Positions 34,787 through 44,068 of a stretch of 64,000 nucleotides of DNA are shown here, one piece after another (position 1 is the stretch's first letter; each line of letters starts with the position of its first letter). Made by a program: the position numbers and the translations under genes. The notes under the pieces are model-generated. The model was given only the letters and a program-made list of their open reading frames with translations. It was not told where the DNA came from and did no database searches. The stretch lies in the NCBI GenBank assembly GCA_048595745.1, contig CP184361.1; one strand, given 5' to 3'. Origin of the DNA: Aquipseudomonas alcaligenes_A (GTDB taxonomy: Bacteria > Pseudomonadota > Gammaproteobacteria > Pseudomonadales > Pseudomonadaceae).

Positions 34787-34996
34787 GGCTGGACTCGTGG
34801 CAGGGCAGACGCGGCGGGCGCCTGCGAAACGGACAAAGTGTGCCGATAATAACAGCCTTGCCGGGAAAACCGAGGCCGCGCCGATCTGTTGCCGCCGTCA
34901 CAGTTTGCGTGGTTCGGCGGCATTTGGGTCGCCGTTTTGGCCCGGCCGGGCCGCTCTGGGTTGCCGCCCGGTGGCGCACACAAGGAAACTGCAGGG

Positions 34997-36079
34997 ATGA
35001 AAATCCAATGGTTCAACAAGGGGCGCACCCTGGCCCCGGACGACGATTTCTTCCTGCCGGAGCTGTGCGAGCCCGAGGCGCTGCTTGGCCTGGTGCTGCT
35101 GGCCGAGCTGCTGGTGCTGGTGCTGGTGCTGGCCGAACCCATGCTGCCCGCCTTCAACTGGGAGCGCCTGGCGCTGACCTCACTGTTCGTGCAGTGGATC
35201 GTGCTGCTCTCGGCGGCGCTGCTGTGCCGCCTGCGGCCGCTGCTGGCGCGCCTGCGAGCGGCCCTGGCCGGGGCGCTGTGCTGCACGCTGGTGGTAGCGC
35301 TGACTCTGGCCTGCACCACGGTGGCCGACTACTTCAACCTGGGCGGCGTGTTGCCGCGTGAGGGCGAGGTCAACCTGTACCTGCGCCATGCGCTGATCAG
35401 CCTGATCATGTCCGGCCTGATGCTGCGCTACTTCTACCTGCAGAGTCAGTGGCGCAAGCAGCAGCAGGCCGAGCTGAAGGCGCGCATCGAATCGCTGCAG
35501 GCGCGTATCCGTCCGCACTTCCTGTTCAACAGCCTGAACAGCATCGCCAGCCTGGTGGTGGTCGACCCGGTCAAGGCCGAGCAGGCGGTGCTTGATCTGT
35601 CCGATCTGTTCCGCGCCAGCCTGGCCAAGCCCGGTACCCTGGTGTCCTGGGCCGAGGAACTGGAATTGGGCAAACGATATCTGTCGATCGAGCACTATCG
35701 GCTCGGCGACCGGCTACAGTTGGATTGGCAGGTGGAAAATGTGCCGGCGGATCTGCCGATCCCCCAGCTGACCTTGCAGCCGCTGCTGGAGAATGCCCTG
35801 ATCTACGGCATCCAGCCGCGCATCGAGGGCGGACTGGTACGGATCGAGGCGGACTACCGTGATGGGGTGTTCCAGCTCTGCGTGAGCAACCCCTTCCAGG
35901 AAGTCGCCGATCAGCAGCCGTCGCGCGGAACCCACCAGGCCCTGGTGAATATCGATGCGCGCCTGGCGGCACTTTTCGGCCCCGGCGCGAGTCTCAGCGT
36001 GGATCGCCGTGACGGGCGCCACTTCACCTGTCTACGCTATCCTTGTTCGAGACTCATGCAGGAAGCCCGAGCAATATGA
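34997..36079 (+). CDS. algZ: sensor histidine kinase AlgZ (FimS)
   Basis: A 360-residue LytS-type kinase. Four to five N-terminal membrane helices (to about 145) are followed by the His_kinase domain with H174 in RPHFLFNSLNSIASL, then a GHKL-type region with LLENALIYGIQPRIEGG. With AlgR it controls twitching, alginate and virulence in Pseudomonas. Typical N- and D-box motifs are partly reduced. The start at 34997 follows GCAGGG. It overlaps algR by 4 bases (ATGA). Confidence 0.94.
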   Translation: MKIQWFNKGRTLAPDDDFFLPELCEPEALLGLVLLAELLVLVLVLAEPMLPAFNWERLALTSLFVQWIVLLSAALLCRLRPLLARLRAALAGALCCTLVVALTLACTTVADYFNLGGVLPREGEVNLYLRHALISLIMSGLMLRYFYLQSQWRKQQQAELKARIESLQARIRPHFLFNSLNSIASLVVVDPVKAEQAVLDLSDLFRASLAKPGTLVSWAEELELGKRYLSIEHYRLGDRLQLDWQVENVPADLPIPQLTLQPLLENALIYGIQPRIEGGLVRIEADYRDGVFQLCVSNPFQEVADQQPSRGTHQALVNIDARLAALFGPGASLSVDRRDGRHFTCLRYPCSRLMQEARAI

Positions 36080-36825
36080 ATGTGCTGATCGTCGATGACG
36101 AACCCCTTGCCCGCGAGCGCCTGATCCGCATGGTCGGCGAACTCGAGGGTTATCGTGTCCTCGAGCCCTCGGCCAGCAACGGCGAAGAAGCGCTGGCGCT
36201 GATCGACAGCCTGCGGCCGGACGTAGTCCTGCTGGACATCCGCATGCCCGGCCTTGATGGCCTGCAGGTGGCAGCCAAACTGTGCGAGCGCGAGGCGCCG
36301 CCGGCGGTGATCTTCTGCACCGCGCATGACGAGTTCGCCCTGGAGGCCTTCGACGTCAGTGCCGTCGGTTACCTGGTCAAACCGGTGCGCCCGGAGGCCC
36401 TGGCTGCCGCGCTGAAGAAGGCCGAGCGGCCCAACCGCGTGCAGCTGGCGGCGCTGACGCGCCCGGCCATGCCCGGCAATGGCGCCGGCCCGCGCAGCCA
36501 TATCAGCGCGCGTACCCGCAAGGGTATCGAGCTGATTCCGCTGGAGCAGGTGATCTTCTTCATCGCCGACCACAAGTATGTGACCCTGCGCCATGAAGGC
36601 GGCGAGGTGCTGCTGGACGAGCCGTTGAAGGCGCTGGAGGATGAGTTCGGCGAACGCTTCGTGCGCATCCATCGCAATGCGCTGGTCGCCCGCGAACGCA
36701 TCGAGCGTCTGCAGCGCACGCCGCTGGGGCACTTCCAGCTCTATCTCAAGGGTCTGGGGCCGGACGCCCTGACCGTCAGCCGGCGCCATGTGGCCGGTGT
36801 GCGCAAGCTGATGCACAGCCTGTAA
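36076..36825 (+). CDS. algR: LytTR response regulator AlgR
   Basis: A 249-residue regulator. The receiver domain has DD (7-8) and phospho-acceptor D54 (VVLLDIRMPG), with switch Lys in YLVKPVRPE. A C-terminal LytTR DNA-binding domain follows (ARTRKGIELIPLEQVIFFIA, then VRIHRNALVARERIERLQ). It is the partner of AlgZ and is translationally coupled to it (ATGA). Confidence 0.97.
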   Translation: MNVLIVDDEPLARERLIRMVGELEGYRVLEPSASNGEEALALIDSLRPDVVLLDIRMPGLDGLQVAAKLCEREAPPAVIFCTAHDEFALEAFDVSAVGYLVKPVRPEALAAALKKAERPNRVQLAALTRPAMPGNGAGPRSHISARTRKGIELIPLEQVIFFIADHKYVTLRHEGGEVLLDEPLKALEDEFGERFVRIHRNALVARERIERLQRTPLGHFQLYLKGLGPDALTVSRRHVAGVRKLMHSL

Positions 36826-36917
36826 GCCCCCCGGATGCAGCCTGCGGCGATCGTGCCTGCGGGCGTGCGCCGGTCATCCTGTTATCATCCCCGGCAGTTC
36901 GTCTTCTGGAATTGCCC

Positions 36918-37850
36918 ATGTCCCGCGAAATCCGCATCGCCACCCGTAAGAGCGCCCTGGCCCTGTGGCAGGCCGAGTACGTCAAGGCCCGCCTGGAGCA
37001 GGCTCACCCAGGGCTGAAGGTCAGCCTGGTGCCCATGGTCAGTCGTGGCGACAAGCTGCTCGACGCGCCGCTGGCGAAGATCGGCGGCAAGGGCCTGTTC
37101 GTCAAGGAGCTGGAAACCGCCCTGCTGGAGAACGAGGCCGATATCGCCGTGCACTCCATGAAGGACGTGCCGATGGACTTCCCTGAGGGGCTCGGCCTGT
37201 TCTGCATCTGCGAGCGTGAAGACCCGCGCGACGCCTTCGTCTCCAATACCTACGACAGCCTCGACGCGTTGCCGCCCGGCAGCGTGGTCGGGACCTCCAG
37301 CCTGCGCCGTCAGGCCCAGCTGCTGGCGCGCCGCCCGGACCTGAAGATCCACTTCCTGCGCGGCAACGTGAACACCCGCCTGGCCAAGCTGGATGCCGGC
37401 GAGTACGACGCCATCATCCTCGCCGCCGCCGGCCTGATCCGCCTGGGTTTCGAGGCGCGCATCCGTGCCTCGATCAGCGTCGACGACAGCCTGCCGGCCG
37501 GTGGTCAGGGCGCGGTGGGCATCGAGTGCCGCACGGCCGATGCCGAGATCCACGCGCTGCTGGCGCCGCTGCACCATGCCGAGACGGCCGCGCGGGTGAC
37601 CGCCGAACGCGCGCTGAACAAGCGCCTCAACGGCGGCTGCCAGGTGCCGATCGCCTGCTACGCCCTGCGCGAGGGCGAGCAGCTGTGGCTGCGTGGCCTG
37701 GTCGGCCAGCCAGATGGCGGTCTGCTGCTGCGCGCCGAAGGCCGTGGCAGCGATGCCGAGGCACTCGGCGTGCAGGTGGCCGAGCAGCTGCTGGCGCAGG
37801 GCGCCGAGGCCATTCTCAAGGCGGTCTACGGCGAGGCCGCGGCCGAGTGA
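36918..37850 (+). CDS. hemC: hydroxymethylbilane synthase (porphobilinogen deaminase)
   Basis: A 310-residue HemC that polymerises four porphobilinogen units for heme and other tetrapyrroles. The dipyrromethane-cofactor Cys is C241 (LNGGCQVPIA). Also present are R-rich TSSLRRQAQL and KDVPMDFPEG. The start MSREIRIATRKS at 36918 was chosen. It heads the hemC-hemD-hemX-hemY operon and overlaps hemD by 4 bases. Confidence 0.97.
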   Translation: MSREIRIATRKSALALWQAEYVKARLEQAHPGLKVSLVPMVSRGDKLLDAPLAKIGGKGLFVKELETALLENEADIAVHSMKDVPMDFPEGLGLFCICEREDPRDAFVSNTYDSLDALPPGSVVGTSSLRRQAQLLARRPDLKIHFLRGNVNTRLAKLDAGEYDAIILAAAGLIRLGFEARIRASISVDDSLPAGGQGAVGIECRTADAEIHALLAPLHHAETAARVTAERALNKRLNGGCQVPIACYALREGEQLWLRGLVGQPDGGLLLRAEGRGSDAEALGVQVAEQLLAQGAEAILKAVYGEAAAE

Positions 37851-38635
37851 CGGGCTGGCGCCTGCTGCTGACCCGCCCGGCCGCCGAGTGCGCGGCGCTG
37901 GCCGCCACCCTGGCCGAGGCTGGCGTGTACAGCTGCAGTCTGCCGCTGCTGGAAACCGAGGCGCTGGCGGAAACGCCCGAGCAGTGCGCCATCCTCCGCG
38001 ATCTTGAGCGCTACAGCGCCGTCATCGTGGTCAGCAAGCCGGCCGCGCGCCTGGGCCTGGCCCTGCTCCAGCGGCACTGGGCGCAACCACCGTCCGGCCC
38101 GCGCTGGTTCAGCGTGGGCGCCGCCACCGCGCAGATTCTCGACCAGTACCTGCAACCGCATGGCCTGCAGGCCTGTTGTCCGAGCCTGGGCGACGACAGC
38201 GAGGCGCTGCTGGCCCTGCCCGAGCTCGACCAGGCGCTGTGCGTGGCAAACCCACGGGTGCTGCTGATGCGCGGCGAGGGTGGGCGCGAGCTGATCGCCG
38301 AGACCCTGCGCGCGCGTGGCGCCGTGGTCGACTATCTGGAACTCTACCGGCGTCTGTGTCCTCAATACCCCAGCGGCACCTTGCCGCAGCTGGTGGCGGC
38401 GCAGCGTCTCAACGCCCTGCTGGTGAGCAGCGCCCAGGGTCTGGAAAACCTGCTGCAGCTCGCTGCCAGTGCCTGGGCAGAGCTGGCTCGGCTACCCTTG
38501 CTGGTGCCCAGCCCGCGGGTGGCCGAACTGGCCCGTGCGGCGGGCGCCCGGCAGGTCATCGATTGTCGCGGCGCCAGTGCTGCGGCTGTTCTGGCGGCCC
38601 TGCGCGCCCATCCGGCGCCGGCCTCTGATGCATAA
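37847..38635 (+). CDS. hemD: uroporphyrinogen-III synthase
   Basis: A 262-residue HemD that closes hydroxymethylbilane to uroporphyrinogen III. The N-terminus WRLLLTRPAAECAALAATLA is typical. Other recognisable stretches are VVSKPAARLGLALL and RGEGGRELIAETLRARGAVV. The GTG start at 37847 overlaps the hemC stop (GTGA), indicating coupling. The family is divergent, and context supports the call. Confidence 0.93.
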   Translation: MTGWRLLLTRPAAECAALAATLAEAGVYSCSLPLLETEALAETPEQCAILRDLERYSAVIVVSKPAARLGLALLQRHWAQPPSGPRWFSVGAATAQILDQYLQPHGLQACCPSLGDDSEALLALPELDQALCVANPRVLLMRGEGGRELIAETLRARGAVVDYLELYRRLCPQYPSGTLPQLVAAQRLNALLVSSAQGLENLLQLAASAWAELARLPLLVPSPRVAELARAAGARQVIDCRGASAAAVLAALRAHPAPASDA

Positions 38636-38645
38636 GGAAGGACTC

Positions 38646-39791
38646 GTGAGCGAAACCACCCCGCAGATCAGTGAACAGACCCCGCCACTTGCTGCGGAAC
38701 CGGCCCTGCAGGCGGCCGCCAAGGCCAGTGGGCGCGGCCCAGCCTGGTTGGCCCTGCTGGTCGGCCTGGCCGGCCTCGGCGTCGGCGCCTGGAGTGCCTG
38801 GCAGCTGCATCAGCAGCAGGGACTGGCGGAGCAGCAGCTGGAGCGGCTACGCGAAATCGGCGCGGCAACCGAGACTCGGCTGCAGGGCAGCGAGGATAGC
38901 GTGGCCAAGAAGCTGGCCGGTCTGCCCTCGGCGGACCAACTGGCCACCCAGCGCGACCTGCTGGTGAGCCTGCAGGGCGAGCAGCAACGCCTGGCGCAAA
39001 GCCTCTCTGGCCTGCTCGGCAAGAGCCGCGAGGACTGGCGCCTGGCCGAGGCCGAGCACCTGTTGCGGCTGGCCATGCTGCGCTTGTCCGCGCTGCAGGA
39101 CGTCGACAGCGCGATCGCCCTGGTGCAGGGCGCCGACGACATCCTGCGGGCGCAGAACGATCCGCAGGCCTTCGCCGCCCGTGGCGAGTTGATCAAGGTG
39201 CTGGAGGCCCTGCGCGGCCTGCCGCAACTGGACCGTAGTGGCCTGTTCCTGCAGTTGGCCGCCTTGCGCGGCCAGGCTGCCCAGCTGCAGACGCTGACGC
39301 CCGAGTACCTGGTGCCGGCCGAAGCACCGGCGGGTGCCAACAACGCCAGCGACGCCAGCCGCTGGGAAGAACTGTGGCAGCAGGTGTCGCGCTATGTGCG
39401 TCTCGACCTGCACGCTGATCAGGACGTGCGTCCGCAGCTGGCCGGGCAGAGCCTGGCGCAGGTGCGCCTGACCCTGGCCCTGGCCCTGGAGCAGGCGCAG
39501 TGGGGCGCGCTGAATGGCGAGCCGGAAGTCTACCGCCAGGCGCTGGCCGCCGCCGGTGACGTGCTGGACACCTACTTCGACCGCGACAACCAGGCCGTGC
39601 AGGCCTTGCGCCAGCGCATCGGCGAGCTGGCAGAGCAGCCGGTGGTGGCCCAGCTGCCGAGGCTGGATAGCGCGCTCGACGTGCTGCAGGCCTATCTCAA
39701 GCGCCGCGAGGCCGCCGAGCTGATGCCCGATGCGCAAGCCGAGCCGGCGCTGGAGCCGGATATCGAAGCCATCGAGGAGGACGGGCAATGA
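38646..39791 (+). CDS. hemX: HemX-family membrane protein
   Basis: About 381 residues: a Pro/Ala-rich cytoplasmic start, one membrane segment (PAWLALLVGLAGLGVGAWSA) and a long helical periplasmic domain. HemX is a conserved partner in the hemCDXY cluster with an unclear role. The GTG at 38646 is preferred because AAGGAAGGA lies just upstream; ATG 38628 would overlap the hemD end. It overlaps hemY by 4 bases. Confidence 0.9.
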   Translation: MSETTPQISEQTPPLAAEPALQAAAKASGRGPAWLALLVGLAGLGVGAWSAWQLHQQQGLAEQQLERLREIGAATETRLQGSEDSVAKKLAGLPSADQLATQRDLLVSLQGEQQRLAQSLSGLLGKSREDWRLAEAEHLLRLAMLRLSALQDVDSAIALVQGADDILRAQNDPQAFAARGELIKVLEALRGLPQLDRSGLFLQLAALRGQAAQLQTLTPEYLVPAEAPAGANNASDASRWEELWQQVSRYVRLDLHADQDVRPQLAGQSLAQVRLTLALALEQAQWGALNGEPEVYRQALAAAGDVLDTYFDRDNQAVQALRQRIGELAEQPVVAQLPRLDSALDVLQAYLKRREAAELMPDAQAEPALEPDIEAIEEDGQ

Positions 39792-41020
39792 TCCGCGCCG
39801 TCCTGCTTCTGCTGCTGGTGGTCAGCGCGGCGACCCTGCTGGGGTTGGCCGTCGCCGAGCACAGCGGCTACGTGCTGATCGCCTGGAAGGGCCTGCGCTA
39901 CGAATCCAGCCTGTGGGTGTTCCTGCTTTTGCTGGCGCTGGCCTGGGGCCTGTTCGTCGGCTTGCGCTGGCTGGTGCGGGTGTTGCTGGCCTCCGGTGGT
40001 GTGGTCAATCCCTGGTCCCGGCGCAACCGTGGCAAGCGCCAGCAGCTGGCAGCCGACAAGGGCCTGCTGGACCTGATCGAGGGGCGCTGGGAACGTGCCG
40101 TGCGCCACCTGTCGCTGGCCGCCGAGGGCGAGCGTCAGCCGCTGATGTATTACCTGGGCGCGGCCCGTGCCGCGCACAAGCTGGGACGGGTGGAGGAGGG
40201 CGAGGCGTTGCTGGAAAAGGCCCTGCGCAGCCAGCCGCAGGCCGAACTGGCCGTGGCCCTGACCCATGCCGAGCTGCAGCGTGAGCGCGGCGATCTCGAA
40301 GGTGCCCTGGAAACCCTGCAGGCCATGCGCGAGCGTCATCCGCGGCACCATGCGGTGCTCGAGCAACTGCAGCGCACACTGGTCGAACGCGGCGACTGGG
40401 CAGCCTTGCTGGAGCTGCTGCCGGAGCTGCGCAAGAGCCGTGTGGTCGAGGGCGAGGCGCTCGCCGAACTGGAGCGCAAGGCCTGGATCGACCGCCTGCA
40501 ACGTGCCGGCGATCAGGGACTGGAGCAGGGCGAGCTGGCCCTGCAACCCCTGACGGCCGCCTGGCAGCAGTTGTCCTCGGCGCAGCGCCAGGATGCGGAG
40601 CTGCTGCTGGCCTATGCCCGCCAGCTGTGCGCCCTGGGCGCCCAGGAGGAGGCCGAGGAGGTGCTGCGCAAGGCGCTCAAGCAGGGTTACGACGAACGTC
40701 TGGTGCGCCTCTACGGCCAGCTGCGCGGGCGCGACCCGGCGCGCCAGCTGCAGACTGCCGAGGCGCTGCTCAAGCAGCATCCGCAGGCGCCGCAGCTCCT
40801 GCTGGCCCTGGGCCGTCTAAGTCTGCAGAACGGCCTGTGGGGCAAGGCGCGCGAATATTTCGAGATCAGTCTGGAGTTTGCCCGCAGCCCCGAGACCTGC
40901 GCCGAGCTGGCGCGCCTGCTGGCCAGCCAGGGCGAGGCCGAGCAGAGCAATCGTCTGCTGCAGGAGCTGCTGGTGCTGCAAGGCCAGCGCCTGCCCGAGC
41001 TGCCCCAGCCATCGGCCTGA
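39788..41020 (+). CDS. hemY: heme biosynthesis protein HemY
   Basis: A 410-residue HemY_N-family protein. Two N-terminal membrane helices (MIRAVLLLLLVVSAATLLGL and ESSLWVFLLLLALAWGLFVG) precede TPR-like helical repeats (e.g. GEALLEKALRSQPQAELAVA). It is unrelated to the Bacillus protoporphyrinogen oxidase of the same name. Last gene of the hemCDXY operon. Confidence 0.95.
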   Translation: MIRAVLLLLLVVSAATLLGLAVAEHSGYVLIAWKGLRYESSLWVFLLLLALAWGLFVGLRWLVRVLLASGGVVNPWSRRNRGKRQQLAADKGLLDLIEGRWERAVRHLSLAAEGERQPLMYYLGAARAAHKLGRVEEGEALLEKALRSQPQAELAVALTHAELQRERGDLEGALETLQAMRERHPRHHAVLEQLQRTLVERGDWAALLELLPELRKSRVVEGEALAELERKAWIDRLQRAGDQGLEQGELALQPLTAAWQQLSSAQRQDAELLLAYARQLCALGAQEEAEEVLRKALKQGYDERLVRLYGQLRGRDPARQLQTAEALLKQHPQAPQLLLALGRLSLQNGLWGKAREYFEISLEFARSPETCAELARLLASQGEAEQSNRLLQELLVLQGQRLPELPQPSA

Positions 41021-41123
41021 CGTATGGCGCCCTGTCGCTGACGGGGCGTCTGCCATTACCTTGAAAGGCCGCTCGGCTTTCCTCTACCGTAGGCGCCTTT
41101 CTCGCCCCCGCATCGGAGTTCCC

Positions 41124-41615
41124 ATGGCGCTGGCCACCTCGCGTACCCTGTTCCTGCTGGCATTTATCGGCTGCCTGGCCCTGATGGGCGGTGCGCTCTA
41201 TCTGGAGCATGTGGTCGGCCTCAACCCCTGCCCGCTGTGCGTCGTCCAGCGCGTCTTCGTCATTCTCTTCGCGCTGGTCTGCCTGATCGCCGCCATTCAT
41301 GGCCCGGCCCGTGGCGGGCAACGCGGATATGCCCTGCTAGCTCTGTTGTTTGCCGCTGGTGGTGGCGCCACGGCGGCGCGCCAGGTCTGGTTGCAGGGCG
41401 TTCCGGCGGATCAGCTGGAAGCCTGCCTGCCGAGCCTGGAGTTCATGGTCCAGGCGCTGCCCCTGCAGGAGATCGCCCGCCTGGTCTTCCATGGCACCGC
41501 CGACTGTGCCGAGGTGACCTGGACCCTGTTTGGCCTCAGCGTGCCGGAGTGGAGTCTGCTGGCTTTCGTCGGCATGGCCCTGTTCGCCCTGATCCAGCTG
41601 TTTCGTCGCGCCTGA
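41124..41615 (+). CDS. dsbB: disulfide bond formation protein B
   Basis: A 163-residue inner-membrane DsbB that reoxidises DsbA by passing electrons to ubiquinone. Four membrane helices are visible. The redox pairs are C36/C39 (NPCPLCVVQR) and C101 with C128 (EACLPS, ADCAEV). The ATG at 41124 follows CGGAG. It lies between hemY and algQ, as in P. aeruginosa. Confidence 0.94.
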   Translation: MALATSRTLFLLAFIGCLALMGGALYLEHVVGLNPCPLCVVQRVFVILFALVCLIAAIHGPARGGQRGYALLALLFAAGGGATAARQVWLQGVPADQLEACLPSLEFMVQALPLQEIARLVFHGTADCAEVTWTLFGLSVPEWSLLAFVGMALFALIQLFRRA

Positions 41616-41787
41616 CGATTCCCGATCGGCATGACTTGATGCCCGCGCCGAGTGGGCATACTCTGGCCCTGCGCCTTGTCAGGAAACTGCCGTTTTTGCC
41701 GAGGCGCCCCCCGAGAATTCGCGAGCTGACAATAAAATGTCTCGGGGCTGGCGTATTCGCATTCACCAGTAGGGAAGTGAGGACATC

Positions 41788-42261
41788 ATGCTCGAGAGCT
41801 GCCAGAACGCCCAGGAACGCTGGGGTGGCGTACACCAGCTGATCGATCGCTGGTTGCAGGAACGCCATGAACTGGTGAGCGCCTTCGGCGCGCTCAGCGA
41901 TAACCTTCAGGGTGCGGCGTCCGGGCAGGGCGTGCAGCGCTTCTGCGAGATTTTGGTCGACTACGTCTCGGCCGGCCACTTCGAGGTCTACGAGCAGTTG
42001 ACCAGCGAGGCCAAGGCCTTCGGTGATCAGCGTGGCCTGGAGCTGGCCAAGCAGATCTACCCACGCATCGAGGCCATCACCGAGGTGGCACTGGCGTTCA
42101 ATGATCGCTGCGACAACGGCGACTGCCGCGATGCCGCCTCGCTTAATGCCGAACTCAAACGCCTCGGTCAATTGCTGCATGAGCGTTTCGAGCTGGAAGA
42201 CTGCCTGATCGAGGTGTTGCACAACGCCCATCGGCAACAGGCCACCGCGACCCCGCTCTGA
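41788..42261 (+). CDS. algQ: anti-RNA polymerase sigma 70 factor AlgQ (Rsd family)
   Basis: A 157-residue Rsd/AlgQ protein that binds region 4 of sigma 70 and shifts RNA polymerase toward other sigma factors; in P. aeruginosa it affects alginate and pyoverdine. Family features include MLESCQNAQERWGGVHQLID, then VDYVSAGHFEVYEQL and the C-terminal LLHERFELEDCLIEVLHN. It has GGGAAGTGAGG upstream and a strong terminator behind. Confidence 0.95.
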   Translation: MLESCQNAQERWGGVHQLIDRWLQERHELVSAFGALSDNLQGAASGQGVQRFCEILVDYVSAGHFEVYEQLTSEAKAFGDQRGLELAKQIYPRIEAITEVALAFNDRCDNGDCRDAASLNAELKRLGQLLHERFELEDCLIEVLHNAHRQQATATPL

Positions 42262-42276
42262 GCCGGTCGATCACTC

Positions 42277-42310
42277 AAGAAAAAGCCGCCCTACGAGGCG
42301 GCTTTTTCTT
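42277..42310. terminator. bidirectional terminator between algQ and the FKBP gene
   Basis: AAGAAAAAGCCGCC, 6-nt loop, GGCGGCTTTTTCTT: a perfect 14-bp inverted repeat with A- and T-runs, serving both convergent genes. Confidence 0.96.
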
Positions 42311-42315
42311 GGCTG

Positions 42316-42954
42316 TCAGTCGGCGACTTCGAGCAGTTCCACTTCGAACACCAGGGGCGCGTTCGGTGGTATCAGGTCACCTGCGCCTTCTGCACCATAG
42401 GCCTGCTCAGCCGGAATCACCACGCGCCAGCGCGCGCCGGCCGGCATCTCGCGCAGCGCGGTCTGCCAGCCGGGAATCAGCGCACCGAGGCGGAACCACT
42501 GGGGGCCTTCGCTCTGGTCGAACAGGCTGCCGTCGGCCAGCTCGCCGCGGTAGTTGACCCGCACTCTGCCATTGCTGCGAGGCTTGGCACCGTTACCCGC
42601 GCGCAACTCGCGCACCAGTACGCCACCGGCCATTTCGCGTACGCCGTAGCGGGACTTCTCCGTGGCCAGGAAGCGTACCTCGGCCAGACGCGCCTGTGTT
42701 TCACGGGTCTCGGCGCTGCGCTGTTCGTGTTCTTCAAGCAATGCGTCAATGCGCTCTGGCGGCAGGCGTAGCGCCTCGCCGCGATAGGCCTGGCGCAGGC
42801 CTTCGAGCAGCGCCGGCAGCGGCAGGTCGGGCACCTCGCCGCGCAGGCGTTCACCCAGTTTGGCGCCGAGGCTATAGGCCAGATCCTCATCCTGCTGCGC
42901 GGCGTACGCCAGCGATGAACAGAGGCACAGCAGTACCAGCCAGAAGCGCAACAT
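42316..42954 (-). CDS. FKBP-type peptidyl-prolyl cis-trans isomerase
   Basis: A 212-residue protein with a signal peptide (MLRFWLVLLCLCSSLAYA). An FKBP_N dimerisation helix region (DLAYSLGAKLGERLR) precedes the FKBP domain (VRVNYRGELADGSLFDQS, PGWQTALREMPAGARWRV, YGAEGAGDLIPPNAPLVFEV). It is a periplasmic FkpA/Mip-like folding helper. Conserved neighbour of algP and algQ. Confidence 0.92.
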   Translation of the reverse strand: MLRFWLVLLCLCSSLAYAAQQDEDLAYSLGAKLGERLRGEVPDLPLPALLEGLRQAYRGEALRLPPERIDALLEEHEQRSAETRETQARLAEVRFLATEKSRYGVREMAGGVLVRELRAGNGAKPRSNGRVRVNYRGELADGSLFDQSEGPQWFRLGALIPGWQTALREMPAGARWRVVIPAEQAYGAEGAGDLIPPNAPLVFEVELLEVAD

Positions 42955-43069
42955 GTTCGATATCTCCGCAAAATTTGCCGGCGATTATGCAGGTTGCCGG
43001 CGCGGGCGCTAGCGACTGGCGAGTCAGGCGTCTAGTATGGGGTCACCAACGTCCGTTAGGAGGCACGCC

Positions 43070-44068
43070 ATGCCGACCAACAATAAGAAGTCCGTTAGCA
43101 CTCCTTTGCACCTGCTGCAGCAACTTTCTCACAGCTTGCTCGAACACCTGGAAAAGGCCTGCACTCAGGCGCTGGTTGAGGCCGAAGAGCTGCTGACCAA
43201 GCTGGAAAAGCAACGCGTCAAAGCGCAGGAAAAACTGCACGACACCCGCAGCAAGCTGCAGGATGCGGCCAAGGCCGGCAAGGCCAAGGCACAGGAAAAG
43301 GCCAAGGCCGCCGCGGCTGAGCTGGAAGAGCTGCTTGAGGCGCTCAAGACCCGTCAGGCTGAAACCCGCAGCTACATTGCCCAGCTCAAGCGCGATGCCC
43401 AGGAAAGCCTGAAGCTCGCGCAGGGCGTGGGCAAGGTCCGCGAGGCTGCTGCCAAGGCGCTGGACAGCCGTGCTGTCGCCAAGCCTGCGGCCAAAGCCGC
43501 GGCGAAAAAAGCGACTGCCAAGCCCGCTGCCAAAGTAGCCACGAAACCCGCTGCCAAGCCTGCTGCGAAGAGTGCTGCCAAACCCGCCGCCAAGCCGGCG
43601 GCTGCCAAACCGGCGAGCAAGGCTGCGGCCAAGCCCGCCGCGAAATCGACTGCGGCCAAACCGGTTGCCGCTAAGCCTGCTGCCAAACCCGCCAAGGCTC
43701 CGACCAAGGCAGCTGCGGCCAAGCCTGCAGCTAAACCGGCCGCCAAGCCTGCGGCCAAGGCAGCCGCGAAGCCCGCCGCCAAACCAGCTTCTAAGCCTGC
43801 GGCCAAACCGGCTGCTGCCAAGGCTCCGGCCAAAGCAACAGCGGCCAAGCCGGTAGCGAAGCCGGCGGCAAAACCCGCTGCCAAGCCTGCGGCGAAGCCG
43901 GCAGCCAAGAAGCCCGCTGCGCCCAAACCGGCAGCCGCCAAGCCCGCTGCGAAGCCGACCAGCAAGCCTGCAGCCGCCAAACCGGCAGCACCGGCCAGCG
44001 CTGCGCCGGCACCGGTGCCGGCGGCCGCACCTGCCTCCAGCAACGGCAGCACGCCGCCCAGCGCTTAA
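43070..44068 (+). CDS. algP: alginate regulatory protein AlgP (histone-like)
   Basis: A 332-residue protein in two parts. The first ~130 residues are helical and charged (TPLHLLQQLSHSLLEHLEKA, then coiled-coil KAQEKLHDTRSKLQD). The remaining ~200 residues are an Ala/Lys/Pro-rich tail of KPAA-type repeats, like histone H1 C-termini, that probably binds DNA. The ATG at 43070 has TAGGAGG upstream. It converges on the next gene with a 4-base overlap. Confidence 0.93.
   Translation: MPTNNKKSVSTPLHLLQQLSHSLLEHLEKACTQALVEAEELLTKLEKQRVKAQEKLHDTRSKLQDAAKAGKAKAQEKAKAAAAELEELLEALKTRQAETRSYIAQLKRDAQESLKLAQGVGKVREAAAKALDSRAVAKPAAKAAAKKATAKPAAKVATKPAAKPAAKSAAKPAAKPAAAKPASKAAAKPAAKSTAAKPVAAKPAAKPAKAPTKAAAAKPAAKPAAKPAAKAAAKPAAKPASKPAAKPAAAKAPAKATAAKPVAKPAAKPAAKPAAKPAAKKPAAPKPAAAKPAAKPTSKPAAAKPAAPASAAPAPVPAAAPASSNGSTPPSA
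43480..43990 (+). repeat. KPAA-coding tandem repeats within algP
   Basis: Roughly 500 bases of imperfect 12-base-type units encoding K-P-A-A (with A-A-K variants). Codon choice varies among units. Such tracts in algP are prone to length change by slippage or recombination. Confidence 0.9.
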
